Below are positions 59,280-64,000 of a stretch of DNA of 64,000 bases, piece after piece. Below the pieces are notes generated by a model. That model saw nothing but the letters and a program-made list of their open reading frames with translations, was not told the origin of the DNA and searched no databases. Within the stretch, counting starts at the first letter, position 1. Each line of letters opens with the position of its first letter. Origin of the DNA: Pseudomonas sp. GV085 (GTDB taxonomy: Bacteria > Pseudomonadota > Gammaproteobacteria > Pseudomonadales > Pseudomonadaceae); assembly GCF_003050925.1 (NCBI RefSeq), contig NZ_QAOV01000009.1, positions 62,001 through 126,000 on the forward strand, in the 5' to 3' direction. Position numbers and translations under genes: made by a program.

Positions 59280-59331
59280 AGCCCCCCGTCCGAGTCCTGC
59301 TTGGCGGGGTTCGCAGGCGCGGGGCTTTTTT
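59280..59331 (+). terminator. Terminator of mlaFEDCB
   Basis: AGCCCC, an internal GC-rich hairpin region, GGGGCT and TTTTTT, 17 bases after the mlaB stop. The internal bases can form a second stem, so the structure is branched. The murA-proximal genes would then need a separate promoter. Confidence 0.8.
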
Positions 59332-59377
59332 GTATGATGTCCGACCCGCGCGCACAGGGCGCCGAATGAGGTTGAGC

Positions 59378-59617
59378 ATGCAGGCCAACGAAGTTAAGAG
59401 CTTTCTTGAAGGAAAGCTGCCCGGAACGAAAGTAGAAGTCGAGGGCGAAGGCTGCAATTTCCAGCTGAACGTGATTAGCGATGAACTGGCGGCATTGAGC
59501 CCGGTCAAGCGTCAGCAGCAGGTCTATGCCCATTTGAACCCGTGGATCGTCGATGGCAGCATCCATGCGGTCACTATGAAATTTTTCAGCAGCACGGCCT
59601 GGGCCGAGCGCACCTGA
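59378..59617 (+). CDS. ibaG: BolA-family acid-stress/iron-sulfur protein IbaG (YrbA)
   Basis: A 79-residue BolA-like protein (MQANEVKSFLEGKLPGTKVEVEGEGCNF; later SPVKRQQQVYAHLNPWI and HAVTMKFFS). BolA proteins partner with monothiol glutaredoxins in Fe-S handling. The ibaG-murA order is conserved. I chose the ATG at 59378, with TGAGG 6-10 bases upstream. Confidence 0.92.
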   Translation: MQANEVKSFLEGKLPGTKVEVEGEGCNFQLNVISDELAALSPVKRQQQVYAHLNPWIVDGSIHAVTMKFFSSTAWAERT

Positions 59618-59639
59618 GCCCAAGGGCGTCGAGATTCTT

Positions 59640-60905
59640 ATGGATAAATTGATTATTACCGGTGGCGTTCGTCTTGATGGCGAAATCCGCATCTCCGGGG
59701 CAAAGAACTCTGCCCTGCCGATCCTGGCGGCCACCTTGCTGTGCGATGGCCCGGTGACCGTGGCCAACCTGCCGCACCTGCACGACATCACCACCATGAT
59801 CGAGCTGTTCGGCCGCATGGGCATCGAGCCTGTGATCGACGAAAAACTCTCCGTCGAAATCGACCCGCGCACCATAAAGACCCTGGTCGCACCGTACGAA
59901 CTGGTTAAAACCATGCGTGCGTCGATCCTGGTGCTGGGCCCGATGGTTGCCCGTTTCGGTGAAGCCGAAGTCGCCTTGCCTGGCGGTTGCGCCATCGGTT
60001 CGCGTCCGGTTGACCTGCACATCCGTGGCCTGGAAGCCATGGGCGCGGTCATTGACGTCGAAGGCGGCTACATCAAGGCCAAGGCTCCTGAAGGCGGCCT
60101 GCGCGGTGCGCACTTCTTCTTCGATACCGTCAGCGTGACCGGTACCGAAAACATCATGATGGCCGCAGCGCTGGCCAAAGGCCGCAGCGTCCTGGCTAAC
60201 GCCGCGCGCGAGCCTGAAGTGGTCGATCTGGCGAACTTCCTGAACGCCATGGGCGCCAAGGTTTCCGGCGCCGGTACCGACACCATCACCATCGATGGCG
60301 TCGAGCGTCTGCACACCACCACTTATAAAGTGATGCCCGACCGTATCGAAACCGGCACCTACCTGGTGGCGGCGGCGGTGACCGGCGGCCGTGTGAAGGT
60401 CAAGGACACCGATCCGACCATCCTCGAAGCCGTTCTGGAAAAACTCCGGGAGTCCGGTGCCGAAATCAACACCGGCGAAGACTGGATCGAGCTGAACATG
60501 CATGGCAAGCGGCCGAAAGCCGTCAACGTGCGGACCGCTCCGTACCCGGCGTTCCCGACCGACATGCAGGCGCAGTTCATCTCCCTCAACGCCATTGCCG
60601 AAGGCACGGGCGCCGTGATCGAGACGATCTTCGAAAACCGCTTCATGCACGTCTATGAGCTGCACCGCATGGGCGCCAAGATCCAGGTCGAGGGCAACAC
60701 CGCGATCGTCACCGGCACCGAAAAACTCAAGGGTGCGCCAGTGATGGCGACCGACCTGCGTGCTTCGGCCAGCCTGGTGATCTCGGCCCTGATCGCCGAC
60801 GGCGACACCCTGATCGACCGCATCTACCACATAGACCGTGGCTACGAATGCATCGAAGAGAAACTGCAGATGCTGGGCGCCAAGATCCGTCGCGTTCCGG
60901 GCTAG
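59640..60905 (+). CDS. murA: UDP-N-acetylglucosamine 1-carboxyvinyltransferase MurA
   Basis: A 421-residue enzyme performing the first committed peptidoglycan step. The catalytic Cys117 is in the loop GGCAIGSRPVDLH (so fosfomycin-type inactivation is structurally possible), and the opening ITGGVRLDGEIRISGAKNSA is the family hallmark. It starts 22 bases after ibaG. Confidence 0.97.
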   Translation: MDKLIITGGVRLDGEIRISGAKNSALPILAATLLCDGPVTVANLPHLHDITTMIELFGRMGIEPVIDEKLSVEIDPRTIKTLVAPYELVKTMRASILVLGPMVARFGEAEVALPGGCAIGSRPVDLHIRGLEAMGAVIDVEGGYIKAKAPEGGLRGAHFFFDTVSVTGTENIMMAAALAKGRSVLANAAREPEVVDLANFLNAMGAKVSGAGTDTITIDGVERLHTTTYKVMPDRIETGTYLVAAAVTGGRVKVKDTDPTILEAVLEKLRESGAEINTGEDWIELNMHGKRPKAVNVRTAPYPAFPTDMQAQFISLNAIAEGTGAVIETIFENRFMHVYELHRMGAKIQVEGNTAIVTGTEKLKGAPVMATDLRASASLVISALIADGDTLIDRIYHIDRGYECIEEKLQMLGAKIRRVPG

Positions 60906-61030
60906 TACCTGCTGCATGGGCATAAGGACGTGCCCGTTGATTTGTTGAAGTCGGGCCGTTTTCGGCTCGATGTGTGTCCGGCGCCATTTGCGACCGGGCA
61001 TGAGTACCTTGATAAGGACTGACGTTTCCC

Positions 61031-61666
61031 ATGTTGACCATCGCACTGTCCAAGGGCCGCATCCTTGACGACACCTTGCCGCTTCTGGCTGAAGCGGGCA
61101 TCGTGCCGACCGAGAATCCGGACAAGAGTCGCAAGCTGATCATTCCCACGACCCAGGCAGATGTCCGCCTGCTGATCGTGCGTGCCACCGATGTGCCGAC
61201 CTATGTCGAACATGGTGCTGCTGACCTCGGCGTCGCCGGCAAAGATGTGCTGATGGAATACGGCGGCCAGGGCCTGTACGAGCCGCTGGACCTGCAAATT
61301 GCCCAGTGCAAGCTGATGACTGCCGGCAAGGTCGGCGCGGTCGAGCCCAAGGGCCGTCTGCGCATCGCCACCAAGTTCGTCAACGTTGCCAAGCGCTACT
61401 ACGCCGAACAGGGCCGTCAGGTCGACATCATCAAGCTCTATGGTTCGATGGAGCTGGCGCCGCTGATCGGTCTGGCGGACAAGATCATCGACGTGGTCGA
61501 CACCGGTAACACGCTGCGGGCCAACGGCCTGGAGCCACAGGATTTCATTGCTGCCATCAGCTCCCGGCTGATCGTCAACAAAGCTTCGATGAAGATGCAG
61601 CACGCCCGTATCCAGGCGTTGATCGACACCCTGCGCAAGGCAGTGGAGTCTCGACACCGCGGCTGA
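61031..61666 (+). CDS. hisG: ATP phosphoribosyltransferase catalytic subunit HisG, short form
   Basis: A 211-residue short-form HisG (LTIALSKGRILDDTLPLL; GAADLGVAGKDVLMEY; VDVVDTGNTLRANGL). Short HisG lacks the C-terminal regulatory domain and needs the HisZ subunit, encoded elsewhere. It lies 125 bases downstream of murA; first step of histidine synthesis. Confidence 0.97.
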   Translation: MLTIALSKGRILDDTLPLLAEAGIVPTENPDKSRKLIIPTTQADVRLLIVRATDVPTYVEHGAADLGVAGKDVLMEYGGQGLYEPLDLQIAQCKLMTAGKVGAVEPKGRLRIATKFVNVAKRYYAEQGRQVDIIKLYGSMELAPLIGLADKIIDVVDTGNTLRANGLEPQDFIAAISSRLIVNKASMKMQHARIQALIDTLRKAVESRHRG

Positions 61667-61673
61667 TTCACCT

Positions 61674-61768
61674 GCGCGACGTTAAGTCGCGCCCGTCTAT
61701 CCGCCTCATAGCCAGAATTCTCAGGTGCCCAAGCGGATGGAGTGCTAGCTTCGGGCGCCTGAGTTTTT
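61674..61768 (+). promoter_or_regulatory. Two consecutive hairpins with terminator-type tail between hisG and hisD
   Basis: Hairpin 1: GCGCGAC-gttaa-GTCGCGC (61674-61692). Hairpin 2: CTCAGGTGCCC ... GGGCGCCTGAG (61720-61763) followed by TTTTT. GCGCCC at 61689-61694 can pair instead with GGGCGC at 61753-61758, so the two structures exclude one another through this alternative. No His-rich leader peptide is visible. Confidence 0.6.
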
Positions 61769-61791
61769 GCCATTCCTATGAGGCTCTCGCT

Positions 61792-63129
61792 ATGACCGCA
61801 CCGACTGCAATTCGCCGACTCAACGCTGCTGACCCGGATTTCGCGCATCATCTGGATCATCTGCTGAGCTGGGAAAGTGTGTCTGACGACTCGGTCAATC
61901 AGCGGGTGCTGGACATCATCAAGGCCGTGCGTGAGCGTGGCGATGCGGCACTGGTGGACTTCACCCGTCAGTTCGACGGCCTGGACGTGAAGTCCATGGC
62001 CGACCTGATCCTGCCGCGTGAGCGTCTGGAACTGGCGCTGACCCGCATCTCCGTGGCCCAGCGCGAAGCCCTGGAAGTCGCCGCGGCTCGTGTGCGCAGC
62101 TACCACGAAAAACAGAAGCAGGACTCCTGGAGCTACACCGAGGCCGACGGTACCGTGCTGGGCCAGAAAGTCACGCCGCTGGATCGCGCCGGTCTGTACG
62201 TGCCGGGCGGCAAGGCGTCGTACCCATCGTCGGTACTGATGAACGCGATTCCGGCCAAGGTCGCCGGCGTCACCGAAGTGGTCATGGTCGTGCCGACCCC
62301 GCGCGGTGAAATCAACGAGCTTGTGCTGGCTGCGGCCTGCATCGCCGGTGTCGACCGCGTGTTCACCATCGGTGGCGCCCAAGCCGTGGCGGCATTGGCT
62401 TACGGCACCGAAAGCGTGCCGAAGGTCGATAAAGTGGTCGGCCCGGGCAACATCTATGTCGCCACCGCCAAGCGCCACGTGTTTGGCCAGGTCGGAATCG
62501 ACATGATCGCCGGCCCTTCGGAAATCCTTGTGGTGTGCGACGGCCAGACCGATCCGGACTGGATCGCCATGGACCTGTTCTCCCAGGCCGAGCACGACGA
62601 AGACGCCCAGGCCATTCTGGTCAGCCCCGACGCCGAGTTCCTCGACAAGGTCGCCGCCAGCATCGCCAGGCTGATGCCGACCATGGAGCGTGCCGCGATC
62701 ATTGAAACCTCGATCAATGGCCGTGGTGCACTGATCAAGGTTCGCGACATGGAACAGGCCATCGAAGTGGCCAACCGCATCGCGCCGGAGCACCTCGAAT
62801 TGTCCGTTGCCGATCCCCAAGCCTGGCTGCCGCAAATCCGCCACGCCGGTGCGATCTTCATGGGCCGTCACACCTGCGAGGCCCTGGGTGATTACTGCGC
62901 AGGCCCGAACCACGTGTTGCCGACCTCCGGCACCGCGCGTTTCTCCTCGCCGCTGGGTGTGTACGACTTCCAGAAACGTTCGTCGATCATCTTCTGCTCC
63001 GAGCAGGGTGCGTCCGAGTTGGGCAAAACCGCTTCGGTGCTGGCCCGTGGCGAGTCGCTGACTGCCCACGCCCGCAGTGCCGAATATCGCATCAGCGACG
63101 AAGACTTTCTACAAGGGCAGGGGAACTGA
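61792..63129 (+). CDS. hisD: Histidinol dehydrogenase
   Basis: A 445-residue zinc enzyme catalysing the last two histidine steps. Conserved blocks: YVPGGKASYPSSVLMNAIPA, the signature GPGNIYVATAKR (residues ~217-228), DMIAGPSEILV, SQAEHDEDAQAIL and HTCEALGDYCAGPNHVLPT. The end is 2 bases before hisC. Confidence 0.97.
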   Translation: MTAPTAIRRLNAADPDFAHHLDHLLSWESVSDDSVNQRVLDIIKAVRERGDAALVDFTRQFDGLDVKSMADLILPRERLELALTRISVAQREALEVAAARVRSYHEKQKQDSWSYTEADGTVLGQKVTPLDRAGLYVPGGKASYPSSVLMNAIPAKVAGVTEVVMVVPTPRGEINELVLAAACIAGVDRVFTIGGAQAVAALAYGTESVPKVDKVVGPGNIYVATAKRHVFGQVGIDMIAGPSEILVVCDGQTDPDWIAMDLFSQAEHDEDAQAILVSPDAEFLDKVAASIARLMPTMERAAIIETSINGRGALIKVRDMEQAIEVANRIAPEHLELSVADPQAWLPQIRHAGAIFMGRHTCEALGDYCAGPNHVLPTSGTARFSSPLGVYDFQKRSSIIFCSEQGASELGKTASVLARGESLTAHARSAEYRISDEDFLQGQGN

Positions 63130-63131
63130 AC

Positions 63132-64000
63132 ATGAGTAAATTCTGGAGCCCGTTCGTCAAGAATCTGGTGCCTTACGTCCCGGGCGAGCAGCCGAAGCTG
63201 GCAAAACTGGTGAAGCTCAACACCAACGAAAACCCGTACGGCCCGTCGCCAAAAGCCCTTGCGGCGATGCAAACCGAACTCAATGACAACCTGCGTCTGT
63301 ACCCGGACCCGAACAGCGATCTGCTCAAGCAAGCCGTCGCCAGGTACTACGGCGTGCAAGGCAATCAGGTGTTCCTCGGCAACGGTTCCGATGAAGTGCT
63401 GGCGCACATCTTCCACGGTTTGCTGCAGCACGATCAGCCGCTGCTGTTCCCGGACATCAGCTACAGCTTCTACCCGGTCTACTGCGGGTTGTACGGCATC
63501 AAGTTTGACGCGGTGCCGCTGGACGAGCAGTTCCGGATCAACCCGGCGGACTACGCCAGGCCGAACGGCGGGATTATCTTCCCCAACCCGAACGCGCCGA
63601 CCGGCTGCCTGTTGGCGCTGGAGGCGGTGGAGCGGATTCTCAAGGCCAGCCCGGATTCGGTGGTCGTGGTGGACGAGGCTTACATCGATTTCGGCGGCGA
63701 GACCGCAATCACCCTGGTGGACCGTTATCCGAACCTGCTGGTGACCCAGACCCTGTCCAAGTCCCGTTCCCTGGCCGGTCTGCGGGTTGGCCTGGCGGTG
63801 GGGCATCCGGATCTGATCGAGGCGCTGGAGCGGATCAAGAACAGCTTCAACTCCTATCCGCTGGATCGCATGGCGAATGTCGGTGCTGCCGCGGCGTTCG
63901 AGGATCGCGAGTATTTCGACAAGACCTGCCGGTTGGTGATCGAGAATCGCGAGAAGGTCGTTGCACAGCTAGAGGAAAAGGGTTTTGAAGTGCTGCCATC
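63132..64000 (+). CDS. hisC: Histidinol-phosphate aminotransferase, 3' end outside window
   Basis: The visible 289 codons of a fold type I PLP aminotransferase: MSKFWSPFVKNLVPYVPGEQ start, LNTNENPYGPSP substrate region, FLGNGSDEVL phosphate site, PNPNAPTG and DEAYIDF cofactor motifs and the Schiff-base Lys in TLSKSRSLAGLRVG near residue 208. It begins 2 bases after hisD; the C-terminus continues past base 64000. Confidence 0.96.
   Translation, partial: MSKFWSPFVKNLVPYVPGEQPKLAKLVKLNTNENPYGPSPKALAAMQTELNDNLRLYPDPNSDLLKQAVARYYGVQGNQVFLGNGSDEVLAHIFHGLLQHDQPLLFPDISYSFYPVYCGLYGIKFDAVPLDEQFRINPADYARPNGGIIFPNPNAPTGCLLALEAVERILKASPDSVVVVDEAYIDFGGETAITLVDRYPNLLVTQTLSKSRSLAGLRVGLAVGHPDLIEALERIKNSFNSYPLDRMANVGAAAAFEDREYFDKTCRLVIENREKVVAQLEEKGFEVLP

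Noticed and set aside
61031..61666. HisG as truncated
   Set aside because: 211 residues is the normal short form found in Pseudomonas, used with HisZ.
1..64000. tRNA, rRNA, phage or conjugative genes
   Set aside because: None was recognisable on either strand by eye; a tRNAscan or Rfam search would be needed to exclude small RNAs fully.

Overview
The window is a GC-rich chromosomal segment from a Pseudomonas of the fluorescens/putida type. Three things point there: gene order that matches my memory of the P. aeruginosa hisC-mla-lpt-rpoN-pts-tld-rng-mre-gat stretch and its rox/dpp stretch, Pseudomonas-type protein sequences (RoxSR, OpdP-like porin, short-form HisG), and many REP-type inverted repeats of the GTAGGAGCGAGC... 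kind. No tRNA, rRNA, prophage, transposase, integrase or CRISPR array is visible.

Layout. 0-1.3 kb: the end of an osmoprotectant ABC transporter operon (minus strand). 1.8-5.8 kb: prfC plus small, mostly uncharacterised genes. 6-16.8 kb: a minus-strand di/oligopeptide uptake locus with three DppA-like binding proteins, an OprD-family porin and the DppBCDF core, with hairpins at several gene junctions that could set relative expression. 17.2-20.1 kb: a SIMPL-domain protein and the RoxS/RoxR redox two-component system. 20.2-31.5 kb is accessory: a YddA/SbmA-like ABC transporter, a complete galactarate pathway (FCD-type GntR regulator, KdgD, semialdehyde dehydrogenase, MFS transporter, GarD), an AEC permease, a carboxymuconolactone decarboxylase-family protein and a CaCA antiporter. 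31.6-64 kb is core: an RlpA-like lipoprotein, gatCAB, mreBCD-maf-rng-yhdP-nit-tldD, darP, tldE, npr-rapZ-ptsN-hpf-rpoN-lptBAC-kdsCD (minus strand) and, diverging from it, mlaFEDCB-ibaG-murA-hisG-hisD-hisC (hisC is cut by the window end).

How the genes work together. The right half is mainly an envelope-building block: cell shape (MreBCD), peptidoglycan precursor (MurA), Kdo synthesis (KdsC/D), LPS export (LptABC), phospholipid traffic (Mla, YhdP), with nitrogen-PTS and sigma-54 control genes embedded. The left half is nutrient uptake. The sugar-acid cluster contains import, dehydration, dehydratase/decarboxylase and oxidation steps leading from galactarate to 2-oxoglutarate.

I did not find a convincing wholly new system. 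The observations most worth a second look are: mreC apparently initiating at ATT; a perfect inverted repeat lying on the -10 box of the galactarate promoter; mutually exclusive hairpins between hisG and hisD; a Glu-to-Gln change in the first ion-binding motif of the CaCA antiporter; a recurrent 15-16 nt module inside three separate REP elements; and two unrecognised small genes, one encoding an acidic exported peptide and one rich in rare codons.
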